Translations under genes and position numbers: made by a program | Origin: UBA5436 sp050951845 | Lineage (GTDB): Bacteria > Bacillota > Clostridia > Saccharofermentanales > DTU023 | Direction of reading: 5' to 3' | Length of the DNA stretch: 64,000 nt | NCBI GenBank assembly: GCA_050951845.1 | Contig: JBMNJV010000001.1 | Coordinates: 248,001-312,000, forward strand | Part shown: positions 43,127 to 53,700 of the stretch, piece after piece | Layout of the letters: the number at the start of each line of letters is the position of its first letter | Position numbering within the stretch: the stretch's first letter is position 1 | The notes under the pieces: model-generated | The model's database searches: none | What the model saw: the letters and a program-made list of their open reading frames with translations, nothing else | What the model was told of the DNA's origin: nothing

Positions 43127-44542
43127 TTGCGAATATTGCAAAAAATTATAAATAAAATATTCTTTCTCTGCACGGGTTTTTGGAATACAAAAGAGCCTCG
43201 TGTTATCAACAAAGCAGATGCCAAAGAATCGGAATTGCATCTGATTCACATTTTGCGCGAACAAAATGCAGAGCGGATTTTGCTTATTTGTGACGCAGAT
43301 TTCAAATCTCAAATCTCTTTCACAAAATTAAAAGAACGAATGCAGGGTGCAGGACTGAAGCTTTTTTTGTATAGCGAACAGATCGGAAATCCGTCGGTAA
43401 CTCTGGTTGAACATTGTGTTCATCTGTTTTTCAGCAATAATTGTCAAGCCATTTTGGCAATCGGCGGCGGTTCAATCATCGATCTTGCCAAAGCAACCAA
43501 AGCTCGGATTATCAGGCCTGAAAAAAGTCTGCATAAGTTAAACGGTTTGGGAAAAATCAGATCCTGCAATAAAACCACGCCTGTTCTGATCACCAGTCCG
43601 ACCACAATCACTGCATCTGAGTCCTCCAAGGTAGCCTGGATTGTTGATCATACAAATCAGATTAAATTTATTTTTAATGACGGAGCAATTCAGCCGAATT
43701 ACGTCATGCATTGTGCCGAATATGTCTCGGCTCTGCCCGATCAATTACTTGCCGGCACAAGTTGCGGGACTCTGGCCCAAGCTTTTGAAGCATTGCTCAG
43801 TACTAATAATTCCGCTTATATTAATCAAAACGCCTCCGAAGCCATTTCCGAAATCCTGGATTGCCTGGGAGACAAGGCAGCTGAACTTGCCGATCAAAAA
43901 CAAATGCTTGATAACATAGATCATCAGACAACCGCTGAAAATCAAGCCGTTGATAAAAAGCAAACAGTTGATGAAAAGCAAGTAACTGATAAAAAGCAAG
44001 TAACCGATAAAAAGCAAGTAACCGATAAAAAGCAAGTAACCGATAAAAAGCAAGTAACCGATGAAAATCAAGCTGTTGATAAGAAGCAAACAATTGATAA
44101 AAATCCGACGATTGCCGGCAAAAATCAGATGATTGAAGTTTTACTAAATTCGGCCTTCAAAGCAGGAAATGCAGCAGGCAGATCCGGTGCAGGTTATATC
44201 ACATCTATTGCAAATGCCCTGGCTGTCTTTGCCGATTTGCCTTACAGTGAAGTTGCCGCGATAACACTGCCGATAATACTTGAAGAATATCTTAATTTGA
44301 AACCTGCTTTATTCACCCGTTTCAGCAATACTTTTGCTGCCGAAAAAGTCATAGCGCAAATAAATGAATTAAACAAAACCCGGAACTTTACTGTCGCTTA
44401 TAAGCAAACAAAAATGATACCGATGCGGGAAATAAGTGAATACGTAAAAAAAGATGTCGGTATTCACTCTCCCCCGCTTATATTATCCGATGAAAAACTG
44501 GATCAAATCCTGCAAAAGATCAGCCAAAGAATTTTTGACTGA
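43127..44542 (+). CDS. Degenerate iron-containing alcohol dehydrogenase homologue with repeat insertion
   Basis: 471 residues from a TTG start after AGAGGTAAG. The fold signature is present: GGGSIIDLAKATK for the dinucleotide and SPTTITASESSKVA. However, the four metal ligands of the family (one Asp and three His in FucO) all appear replaced. The segment matching GVDALTHAIE reads SCGTLAQAFE (Asp to Gly, His to Gln). The segment matching VHGMAH...PHG reads ITSIAN...PYS (His to Thr and Tyr). Residues about 270-330 are an inserted run of DKKQVT hexapeptides. The gene is open and has a promoter, so a non-catalytic protein is more likely than a dead gene. It overlaps the convergent aminotransferase gene by 23 bases. 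Confidence 0.75.
   Translation: MRILQKIINKIFFLCTGFWNTKEPRVINKADAKESELHLIHILREQNAERILLICDADFKSQISFTKLKERMQGAGLKLFLYSEQIGNPSVTLVEHCVHLFFSNNCQAILAIGGGSIIDLAKATKARIIRPEKSLHKLNGLGKIRSCNKTTPVLITSPTTITASESSKVAWIVDHTNQIKFIFNDGAIQPNYVMHCAEYVSALPDQLLAGTSCGTLAQAFEALLSTNNSAYINQNASEAISEILDCLGDKAAELADQKQMLDNIDHQTTAENQAVDKKQTVDEKQVTDKKQVTDKKQVTDKKQVTDKKQVTDENQAVDKKQTIDKNPTIAGKNQMIEVLLNSAFKAGNAAGRSGAGYITSIANALAVFADLPYSEVAAITLPIILEEYLNLKPALFTRFSNTFAAEKVIAQINELNKTRNFTVAYKQTKMIPMREISEYVKKDVGIHSPPLILSDEKLDQILQKISQRIFD
43936..44112 (+). repeat. 18-bp in-frame tandem repeat in the Fe-ADH-like gene
   Basis: About ten units of GATAAAAAGCAAGTAACC and variants encode the hexapeptides DKKQVT, DEKQVT, DKKQTI and ENQAV. 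Five central copies are nearly identical, indicating recent expansion. Confidence 0.95.
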
Positions 44543-45707
44543 AATCGTTCATGCGATTAAGAAATTCATTGATATTGTCTTCAGAAGTTGCATAAGAAAC
44601 TCTGATGTAATTATCCAGATTCAAACCGTCTGCAGATACTCCGAAACCCACACCCGGAACAGTTACGGCTTTAGTTTCATCAAGAACTTTCAGGCAGAAA
44701 TCCCGCGAACTCATGCCGAAGTCACTGATATTGGTGAAAGCATAAAAAGCACCACCCGGGTTAATACAGGAAAGACCTTTAATATCATTTAAGCCTTTGA
44801 TGATCAGATTGCGCCGTTTCTCATAAGATTCCGTCATTTGTTCCGAATCGGGAATACATTCTTCTAAAGCAGTAATACAAGCTTCCTGAGCCGGAACAAA
44901 AATACTGTTGGCAAAGTTTTGATGCAACAAGGTCATTTTGGCAATTAATTGGGGAACAGCTGTCAGATATCCTACGCGCCAGCCGGTCATCGCAAACATT
45001 TTGGAAAAACTGTTAATAAAAATAACATTGTCTTTGATTGCCGGATAATCAATTAAAGAAGCTGCTTTTTGACCGTCAAAGACGATTGTCCGATACACTT
45101 CGTCAACTAAAGCAAACAAATCATGTTTTTCGATAATCGCCGCTATCTGATCCATGGTATCCCGGGGAATCACCGCTCCTGTCGGGTTTGACGGTGAATT
45201 GACCATTATTACTTTTGTTTTTGGCGTGATCGCGGCTTCAATATCTGCCGGATCCGGAGCGAAACCGTTCTCTTCATATCCCGGAACACAGACAGCAACT
45301 CCGCCGGCAACTGCAATCATGCCGAGATAGTTCGGCCAACAAGGAGTCAGAACAACAACTTCATCACCCGGATTGATTGTTGCGAGCAAAGCAATTTGCA
45401 AAGCTTCGGTAGCACCGATGGTTACCAGAATATTATCGTTCGGATCGGCTGCAATTTTATCTCCGTCAACTTGTTTATGATATGCAGAAATCGCTTCTCT
45501 CAATGGCAGAATCCCTCTGTTTTGTGAATAAAAAGTTTTGCCTTCAAGCATTGATTGATAAGCTCTTTCTATAATGGGCTTAGGAGTAACGAAATCAGGC
45601 TCACCTACGGTGAAATTTAAGATGTCTGTCATGCCTGCCGCCGCACTATGCATTTCACGAATAATTGAACCTTTCAGGGTCATAGCCAGATTTGATAATT
45701 CTCTCAT
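44520..45707 (-). CDS. Class I/II pyridoxal phosphate-dependent aminotransferase
   Basis: I place the start at the ATG at 45707, which has AGGAGG 7 bases upstream (the open frame begins 11 codons earlier). The product is 395 residues, the normal size. PLP-binding residues are visible: SPSNPTG (171-177) with Asn174, VDEVY with Asp202, and the Schiff-base Lys236 in INSFSKMFAMTGWRVGY. This is a fold-type I aminotransferase of the aspartate/aromatic group. The exact amino-acid substrate cannot be stated. Monocistronic, with its own promoter. Confidence 0.92.
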   Translation of the reverse strand: MRELSNLAMTLKGSIIREMHSAAAGMTDILNFTVGEPDFVTPKPIIERAYQSMLEGKTFYSQNRGILPLREAISAYHKQVDGDKIAADPNDNILVTIGATEALQIALLATINPGDEVVVLTPCWPNYLGMIAVAGGVAVCVPGYEENGFAPDPADIEAAITPKTKVIMVNSPSNPTGAVIPRDTMDQIAAIIEKHDLFALVDEVYRTIVFDGQKAASLIDYPAIKDNVIFINSFSKMFAMTGWRVGYLTAVPQLIAKMTLLHQNFANSIFVPAQEACITALEECIPDSEQMTESYEKRRNLIIKGLNDIKGLSCINPGGAFYAFTNISDFGMSSRDFCLKVLDETKAVTVPGVGFGVSADGLNLDNYIRVSYATSEDNINEFLNRMNDFSQKFFG

Positions 45708-45776
45708 TTGTTTTTCCTCCTGCTCATTGTAAAAAATCAAAGAATCATTTTTCGGGATTTCAAGTTAATGCTAATA

Positions 45777-45804
45777 ATTATACTGTTTAGCGTATAATTT
45801 TGAA
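45777..45804 (-). promoter_or_regulatory. Promoter of the aminotransferase gene
   Basis: On the minus strand TTCAAA (45804-45799), 16 bases, then TATAAT (45782-45777), about 70 bases before the start codon. Confidence 0.55.
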
Positions 45805-46011
45805 TTTAAATAATATCAGAACTAAGTTAGAAATAAAACAATTCCGGGTAATTGTTTTTAATTCAATTGAAACAACCAATCATTAACTATATAAATCAAA
45901 AAAAGATAGTAAAATAGGACAAAATCAATTTTCCAGTCCGTCAGGATATAAGCTGTACTCTTTGCACGCCCGGGATTTTTTCCTGCAGCTGTCTTTGTCT
46001 TGTCCGTCATG
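45805..46011. other. Spacer downstream of addA
   Basis: AT-rich left half. The right half contains AAGCTGTACTCTTTGC at about 45951, resembling AAGCTGTACGCTTTGC at about 46016 within the end of addA, as if the addA 3' end had been partly duplicated. No terminator with a clear T-run is seen. Confidence 0.4.
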
Positions 46012-49000
46012 CTACAAGCTGTACGCTTTGCCTTGACGGAACAGCCAGATATAACGTTCTTTGACCGGTCGCTCAATGATTTTTTCAATCGCCAATGTGT
46101 AGTATTTTAGTTGCACTGCATATCTTTTTTCTAACTCTGCCCAGATTTGCGAGTCGTTTCCCGAAATAAAATCCGACTTGTAGTCCAAAAGAACCGCTTG
46201 ATCATCTTCCATAAACCAAAGGTCGATCATGCCTTGAATTAAAGTTTGATCCTGATCATAGTTTACTTTCGTAAGATCAAGTTGCCTGATTTGAGCCTGA
46301 TCAAGTAGTTCTGCTGCCGGAATCGCCAAAGTAAAAGGTATCTCCCGATAGACCGGATGTCCGGCTTTTTCCACAGTATACAGACGCTGAGCTATCTCCG
46401 AACGAAAGAATTTTTCCAACAACGGGTAGGCTGCCGTCGCCTGTGCTTTATTTTTGGCAAACAGCTGCTGTTTCCGAATCATTTGTTCAATTTGTTCCCG
46501 GAAAATGTTTTCCCATTGTGAATCGGGTTTTTCGAGGAAGTTTTTCAGTTTAATAAATTGCATCAAACTATGAATAAAAGTACCGAATTCTCTCCCGGAA
46601 TAGTTTATCTTATCTTCTTTGGGTTCAATATCAGGTTTACGTAAAGTATAACCCATATCCGCCATGCCGGAGGGCAGAATAATCTGCTCCGGACTATCCG
46701 GATTCAGACTGTGCACAGCCGCACTGATTTCCGAAACAGTCAATTTTGCCGGAATCTTATTGAGCGGATCTTCTTCCTCTAAATCGGGTAAGAGCTTTTG
46801 TAAACGTTCAATTGCCTTGATCGCTTCGCTTGCTTCAGCATCTTTCATTTCGTCCGCTTTCGGATCTTTAATTTCATCAGTTTTCGCGTCTCTAATTTCA
46901 TCAGTTTTCGCGTCTCTAATTTCATCTGTTTTCGCGTCTTTAGTTTCATCAGTTTTCGCGTCTTTAGTATCTGTTGTTTTGACAACTTCGGTAATTTCTC
47001 TGTCTGAGTCTGCATTCGCAATCATCTCTGACTGCTGAATTTGCCTGTTAACTTCCTTCCGGACTGAATAATCGGCATATTCACGATTAACTTGTTTGAG
47101 TTCAGCCAAAATCTCCGAAAAATAATGTGCGGAAAAATCATACCTGCCGATTGTCAGCGTTTGAAAATTCTTTTGATTTAAATCAGGTAAATTCAGTGTT
47201 TGGTTTATTGTTTGTTCTTGATCATTTATCGGTTGATCCGAATTTTCAGATTCCGGCGATCCGCGAAACATGTTTAAGAAATCATATTCTGCCAGGATGC
47301 TTGAACCGGGAAACCCGTCAGCAACAAGTGAATTTTGAGTATTCAAATATCCGATGATGATTTCTGCATAGCTTTTCAAGTTTTGAAAATTCGACCTGGT
47401 GAAATTTTGCTCAATCAATTCTAAAGCTTTTATATAATAATCGTTTTCAGCCGGTTTCATTTTTGCTCCGGATAAAATATAGAGTTTTTCTTCCGCACGA
47501 GTCATCGCGACATAGAGTAAACGATATTCTTCCGCCAATTCCATACTGATCAGCTGTTCCTGATGCCAGGCATTGGCAGGTGATGAGTATGTTGCCTGTT
47601 GTTCAAAATTCACAATGTAGCTGGATAAACCGTAAGAAGGATCAAAACTTAAAATGTTCGGACTTCTTCTGACTGACAATTGATTGTTGGCACCCGCCAA
47701 AATAACCACCGGAAATTCCAGGCCTTTTGAGGCATGAATTGTCATCGTAGCTACACTGTTGCTTGGTACAGGCGGAGTATCAAAATTTTCCAGTTCTAAT
47801 TTTTGCTCAGTGATTTGCTTAATGTAAACAACAAAATTTCTTAAGCCGCCACCCCGGTCTTGCTCAAATTTATTTGCCCATTGTTGAAAACGCTCAATAT
47901 CTGACAGTCTTTGCTCAGAAAAAGGAAGTTGCATCAAATAATCCGGATAATCGGCAATCCGGAAAATATGATCCAATAGCTCCGCTAAAGATAACCATTT
48001 AGACTGATTGCGCAGATCAGTGATAATCTGCATAAAGTCCTGCAATTTCTGATACAATTCAAACGCCTTCCGCTTTGTCTGCTTTGATTCAGCTTTAGCG
48101 GTAATATTGTCCGGTTGATTTGCCTGATCAAGCTCAATATTCTGCTCAGAATCTAAGATTTGCTCAATTCGGGAAGTGAAATCTGCTTGAGATAATTGGT
48201 TGGCATTTCGCACAACTTCATAAAAATATTTTGCTTCCGGCTGGCTTAAACGTAACATCAGCAGTTCGTTTTCATCGAAAGGAATACCGAAAATCTGAGA
48301 ACGCATTACTGAAGCCAACGGGATATCCTGTTGAAAATTATCCAACAAACTGATTAATTGTGTTAAAAATCTTAATTCCCGGGTTTCCAGATAAGTCGCT
48401 TGCTCACCTCCGCTAACCGGTATCCCATATGCAGCGAGAACTTGTTTGTAGATACTGCTGATATCATGTTTGCGACCGAGAATTGCAATATCGCTCAATT
48501 GTCGTCCGTTAAGTAATTCGCGCTTGATGATCTTAACCGCTTGTAAAGCTTCCAACGCCAATTCCAAATCAGTGCCCGATTCAATTTTTACCCGGGTTAA
48601 TTCAGGAATTAAGCTCAGATCAAAATCTTTTATTTCATGCGGAATAATCAGGTGTTCCAATGAAATGCGACTGTCTCCAAATTCTGCCTCACTCAAATCA
48701 GAGCGACCGGGAATCAGCATTTGAGTTCGATCATATTCGATTTCAGCAATTTCACTTTTCATAAACCAGCTGAACAAATTGTTAATAGCCAACAGAATCG
48801 TTTCACTGCTGCGAAAATTTTTATTTAATAAAACAGTGTATCCGATTATTGAATCAGGTACGACTTCCAAATACATTTTTGCTAATTCTTCATCTTTTTC
48901 AAGTAATTTTTTATATGCTTCAGGTAATTTATCGGCTGTAGCGTAAGAATTGGTCTGTGAATCATACAGAAGAAAGTCATTTAATTTATTTCTGAAGAGG

Positions 49001-50562
49001 CCGGGATCTGCGAAACGGAATTTATAAATACTCTGTTTGAGATCTCCTACCATAAATACCCGCTGACATTTGATTCTGGATATCAGCGTTTCCTGTATCG
49101 GATTGGTATCCTGATACTCATCCAAATATATTTCCTGATATTTCTCATGAACCACTTCGGCAATTTCCGGCTGATCCAATAATTTCAAGGCATAATGCTC
49201 ATAATCATTGAAATCAATCTGATTATGCCGGATTTTTATTTGTTGAAAACGCCGTTCTGTCAGAATTACTGTCTCAAAAAACCGTGCCAGAGGTCTGAGC
49301 ATCGATTTGAGATCCTGTTCGATTTCATCTGTACTGCGGATAAAATAAGGTTTAACCTTGTCGAGTTGATTACGTTTGGCCGAAGCTGAATCATGTCTGA
49401 ATCCCGGATGAATCATCGCGATCAGCGGCAAAACATTCGGTTCATAAGTCGCAATAAAATCCATCTTGGCAACAGCTTCCGGTGTGCCGGAATTATTTGC
49501 TCTGAGATTGATAATTTCGCCTAATAACTTACCTTGCTCGTGAATCTGATTCCATTTCTCCTTATCGGAAGATTTTGCGGAAAGAATTTGTTTTATTTCC
49601 CGCACAACTTTTAATTCCAGATTCAAACGTTCCTCAATTTGCATATGCTCTTTGGTTCTGGTCTTTTTGCTTAAAACAATACGTAAATGTTCGCTGTTTA
49701 ATGCGTAATCCAAACCTTCGATTGCCGGATTGATTAACTTGGCAATTTGCGCCAAAGCTTCATTAACTACCGGATGTCTGCTGAAATCATCAGCCTGTGC
49801 TTTAAATTCTCTCAGGGCTTGTTTTATTACAGTTTCAAAATATGCCATGCTGCGCAATTGTGCCAGCGATCTTGCCAATTGATCGCGTACCGGCTGATCG
49901 CTTAAGGAATCAGTTATCATCAAGACTAATTGATCAAAATCTTGCAGCCATCGGGCTTCCGTAATCGGATTTTCCAGCAAGTTAAAAAGCCCGAATTCGC
50001 TTTGCAAATCAGGTGTTTGCTGTGAAACCAAAGATGTGCTGACATCTTCTTGATTTGCTTCGTTTAAAACATCCGAATCAGAAATTCTCTGATATATTTC
50101 CGTCAGTACCTCATCAATTGCCTGATTTAGATATATATCCCGATACGTCGGCGATATCGTGGTAAATCCCGGTTGCAAAATAAGCTGACCTTTTTCATCT
50201 GTTAAATAGGCACCGTACTCTTTAATCAAATAAAGACAGAAAGAATGGATCGTGGAAATTTGTGCCAAAGGAAAACGTCTTTTGAGTTCTCTGAGGTATT
50301 TCAGAATTGCCGGATCAGTAGCTTGCAGCATCTCTGCTGAAATTTTTTCATCGATTTTCTGCCGCATTTGTGTTGCGGCTTTATCGGTAAAAGTAGCAAC
50401 CAGAATATTCTCCGGTTCGATCTTTTTTGTCATAACCCGCCGGAATATTCTTTCAATCAATACTGCCGTTTTGCCCGAACCGGCAGCAGCCGAAACTAAC
50501 AACGGTCTTGGCTGATCATATTCGATCGCTTGTAATTGTTCTTCTGTCCAATTAACACTCAT
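46012..50562 (-). CDS. addA: ATP-dependent helicase/nuclease subunit A
   Basis: 1516 residues, longer than the usual 1200-1250. Walker A SAAAGSGKT at 24-32, UvrD-type helicase motifs through the first 900 residues (IYLDEYQDTNPIQ, MVGDLKQSIYKFR, TMTIHASKGLEFPVVILAG, EEYRLLYVAMTRAEE), and a C-terminal RecB-family nuclease with VLLDYKSDF. AddA and AddB form the enzyme that resects double-strand breaks up to Chi. Residues about 1192-1240 are an inserted acidic/basic repeat of DAKTDEI units. Downstream of addB with a 153-base spacer made of a 41-bp repeat. The start has GAGAG upstream. Confidence 0.95.
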   Translation of the reverse strand: MSVNWTEEQLQAIEYDQPRPLLVSAAAGSGKTAVLIERIFRRVMTKKIEPENILVATFTDKAATQMRQKIDEKISAEMLQATDPAILKYLRELKRRFPLAQISTIHSFCLYLIKEYGAYLTDEKGQLILQPGFTTISPTYRDIYLNQAIDEVLTEIYQRISDSDVLNEANQEDVSTSLVSQQTPDLQSEFGLFNLLENPITEARWLQDFDQLVLMITDSLSDQPVRDQLARSLAQLRSMAYFETVIKQALREFKAQADDFSRHPVVNEALAQIAKLINPAIEGLDYALNSEHLRIVLSKKTRTKEHMQIEERLNLELKVVREIKQILSAKSSDKEKWNQIHEQGKLLGEIINLRANNSGTPEAVAKMDFIATYEPNVLPLIAMIHPGFRHDSASAKRNQLDKVKPYFIRSTDEIEQDLKSMLRPLARFFETVILTERRFQQIKIRHNQIDFNDYEHYALKLLDQPEIAEVVHEKYQEIYLDEYQDTNPIQETLISRIKCQRVFMVGDLKQSIYKFRFADPGLFRNKLNDFLLYDSQTNSYATADKLPEAYKKLLEKDEELAKMYLEVVPDSIIGYTVLLNKNFRSSETILLAINNLFSWFMKSEIAEIEYDRTQMLIPGRSDLSEAEFGDSRISLEHLIIPHEIKDFDLSLIPELTRVKIESGTDLELALEALQAVKIIKRELLNGRQLSDIAILGRKHDISSIYKQVLAAYGIPVSGGEQATYLETRELRFLTQLISLLDNFQQDIPLASVMRSQIFGIPFDENELLMLRLSQPEAKYFYEVVRNANQLSQADFTSRIEQILDSEQNIELDQANQPDNITAKAESKQTKRKAFELYQKLQDFMQIITDLRNQSKWLSLAELLDHIFRIADYPDYLMQLPFSEQRLSDIERFQQWANKFEQDRGGGLRNFVVYIKQITEQKLELENFDTPPVPSNSVATMTIHASKGLEFPVVILAGANNQLSVRRSPNILSFDPSYGLSSYIVNFEQQATYSSPANAWHQEQLISMELAEEYRLLYVAMTRAEEKLYILSGAKMKPAENDYYIKALELIEQNFTRSNFQNLKSYAEIIIGYLNTQNSLVADGFPGSSILAEYDFLNMFRGSPESENSDQPINDQEQTINQTLNLPDLNQKNFQTLTIGRYDFSAHYFSEILAELKQVNREYADYSVRKEVNRQIQQSEMIANADSDREITEVVKTTDTKDAKTDETKDAKTDEIRDAKTDEIRDAKTDEIKDPKADEMKDAEASEAIKAIERLQKLLPDLEEEDPLNKIPAKLTVSEISAAVHSLNPDSPEQIILPSGMADMGYTLRKPDIEPKEDKINYSGREFGTFIHSLMQFIKLKNFLEKPDSQWENIFREQIEQMIRKQQLFAKNKAQATAAYPLLEKFFRSEIAQRLYTVEKAGHPVYREIPFTLAIPAAELLDQAQIRQLDLTKVNYDQDQTLIQGMIDLWFMEDDQAVLLDYKSDFISGNDSQIWAELEKRYAVQLKYYTLAIEKIIERPVKERYIWLFRQGKAYSL
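46840..46985 (-). repeat. 24-bp in-frame repeat in addA
   Basis: About six units coding KDAKTDET / RDAKTDEI / KDPKADEM. It lies in the linker before the nuclease domain. Confidence 0.92.
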
Positions 50563-50588
50563 ATCGTTTTCTCTCGTATTGTCATTAG

Positions 50589-50670
50589 TTATTTGTCCGT
50601 TTTTTCAATTTCTATATTATTGTTATTTGTTATTTGTCTGTTTTTTCAATTTTTATATTATCGTTATCTC
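50589..50670. repeat. 41-bp direct repeat, two copies, between addB and addA
   Basis: Copies at 50589-50629 and 50630-50670 differ at about five positions; each contains TTATTTGTCCGTTTTTTCAA or the TCTG variant. It fills most of the spacer. Confidence 0.85.
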
Positions 50671-50715
50671 AGTTTATTTATTGTTATCCGCTATTCCGGG
50701 TTTTATTTTCGCTTT

Positions 50716-53700
50716 TTACAAGTATTCAGCCCGTTTTTCAATCAATCTCTGATCATATCGGCACATTTCTTTATAAGGACAATAATCACAGGGCAAACTA
50801 TCTTTGGCAACAGTTTTGGGAATCGGCGAAATCTGACCTTGACGGATTTTTTTCACGGCAGTTTTTGCATGTTGCAAGGCTTGTTCACCCAGTTCATTCA
50901 ACTCTTGCGGATCCTCTGCTTTAATTTCCTGAATCGGATTATTACTGTTCAATCTCTGAACCAATTCTTGTTGCGGCGGTATAAACAATTGCTTGGCATT
51001 ATGAACATCCTTAGGTGTATTATTGAAATTCAAATAGGCAATCCGATCTGCGGTTTGGTCAGGATGGTTGATTTGCCAGATTTTCTGGTAAAGCCCCAGT
51101 TGAAAATCCAAACCTGAGTGAATCCGTTCCGGATCAATCTTTTTGCCGCCGGTTTTATAATCATACAAACGGTATTGTCCTGAATCATTCAAATCAATAC
51201 GGTCTATTACACCCCGTAAGAAAATCTGAGGTTTTTCTGCAGAAAGTTCAAGTTCCCGATAAGTACTTGATTGTTTGCGAGGCGGGAATGTCCATTCAAA
51301 AAATCGGGGGAAGTATCCGTCCGGATTAATAATTGTGGCATTATACCAAAGTGCCGCCCGGACATGGCGCTTGATTCTCCGGCCTTGCGCTGCAATGATT
51401 GCCCCGTCTTGATAAGTAACAGCTCCTGTTGCTTTTACACTTTGCTGATACAGCTGATTATAAAAAGAATCTGATTTGATCAGATCAAGCCATTTTTCAA
51501 ATTCTTGTTTTCTGGTTGTAAGATCAGGAATTGCGCTTAGTTTTTGTTCCAAAGTTCGCAAAGCAATTTCCATCATGGAGTGAATTAAAGTTCCCCGATC
51601 ACGCGGGTCAGCATCCCAGAGCGGTCTTTCATGCAGTGCCAGAGTGTAATCGGCAAAATATTGATAGGGACAAGCTTGAAATTTTTCCAAACCGCTGGCT
51701 GCTGTGTAATTATTTTGAGCAAAGACTTGTTTTAACAAATTCCGGTCCAAAGAGATATATGGCTTGATCAAGTCTAAAGAATCTGTTGCTAAATCCTTAG
51801 ATGATATTTGTACCGTATTTTGATTCGTGACTTTTGCCAGAGCTTTTTGCCAAAATATCTTTAACGAAGGCAACCTGAGATCAGACTCCGGATCAGCTGA
51901 AATTTCCGTTTTTTGCAATGTGTTTTGCCGATCGGTATCATTCACTCTTTGCTGAGTCATTAAATAGCGCTTTGTTCTCGCCGCAGTTAACCAGCGCTGA
52001 TCCGGATCGCTCGTATCACCTAAAATAATTGCATTTAAATTGATTCGTTTTGCCAATAGAGATTTCTCGTCCGGATCGGGACCGTGCATCGTTTTTATAT
52101 CCTCCGGCGAAATATCCTCCGGCGAACCCGTATCTTTTTTCTGCCCATAGTTATTCATTAATTCATTCTGCAAAAGGACAAAAATTGCAGGCCATTGTGC
52201 CTCATCCAAATCCGGAACCGATAGATAAATCCGATCTTGAGCCGCAGTTAAATTCAAAATCGCGGTTACCTGATTGGACAAAATCCCATTCTTTTTATAG
52301 TCCGGCAACTTTTTTTCACTATTTAATTCAATCCAGTTAATTTCTATCTGGTGCAAAAATCCTTCTTTTACATTTATTTGCGGAAATTTATCACGGACTG
52401 CACCGGTAATAAATAATATTTTACAGTCATAGTAGATCATTTCACGCGGACTGCCGACTCTGATCCGATCAAGACCAACCGGAATCGAGCTGGGAGTTTG
52501 ACCCGACAGAGTACCGAGAATCACTTCCTTAAACCCTTTTTGACTGATTTGACTCTCACCTAAAAGTGTAATGCTTTCTTCAAGGAGTTGAATCATTAAT
52601 TCCCAGGATCTGGCAAGGGACAAAGCAATATCCTCTTCTCCGGAATCTCTCAATCGGTCAATCATTTTTTGTAATTTATCGGTTAACAAATCTTGCATAA
52701 GCCAAGTTAAAAGATGTTTTGATTTTTCAGCTCCCCGTCTTAAACTCCGCATTGTTTTTAAGGCGGCAAAGACCGGATCAAGATACTTATGTTTGAAAGA
52801 TAATGCCCATTCTTTCCGATCGGATTCGATCACAGCATAAGCTGCATCATTTTGAATTTTCGATGCATTATTCAAACCGAATTCCAGACAAATATTTTCA
52901 AATTGATCGATTTCATCTTCCGGCGGTTCTGCCAAACCGGATCGGAGAAATGCCAATAAATCATTGAGTTTGAAATCATTGGTTGATAATTCGAAAAATC
53001 CTGATAAATATCGAAAAAGTGCAGTTTGACGTAATGGTATTCGTTCTGATAAAAAAGTATCCAGACCGAATTCGCGCAAGACAGATTTTTCAAGACTTAA
53101 ATCCCGGATATCATCACATATCACAATTCCGATATCTTTTTTGCGATAATTGTATTCCGTCAGCAGTCGTTTGATTTCACCGGCAATGAATGCCCATTCC
53201 TGCCTTTTATCCTCTGCAGCAATTAACGTAAACTGATCATATTCCGAAATTTGATCTTCAGATTTAGTTGATCGTTTATTTTGAGTTAAAACATTTTCAG
53301 TATCATCTTGCAGTAATTCATGGTGCTCAGAATCTTCAGAATCAAATAGTAATTCATGATACTCAGAATCTTCAGAATCAGATAACAATTCATGATTACT
53401 TCCGTCAAGTTCCAACAGACCTGTCAAAAAAGATTTTTGTATAGCTCTGCGTGCAGGAGTATTTTTTTCTTCTAAGATTCGTAACTGTGCATCAGGCAAA
53501 ATTTTGCGTAACTGAAGAAAAGATTGATAACCCGGCTCAAACAATTCCCGTCTGATCGAATCCGTTGAATCAGCAGAATCAGAAGTACTCAAATCTGTGC
53601 AAATCGTGATTTTCAATTCCTGCACACGTTCCGCCAGTAACTTAATAATCTTTAATTCTTGTTGATTAAAAGTCCTGATATCCGCAAAACCGGTAATCCA

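Noticed and set aside
43745..44093. Minus-strand frames rich in Leu/Phe/Tyr that look like membrane repeats
   Set aside because: They are the antisense of the 18-bp DKKQVT repeat; no start signal.
45858..46088. A 76-codon minus-strand frame overlapping the addA end
   Set aside because: It is in another frame to addA, has no ribosome binding site and a random-looking sequence.
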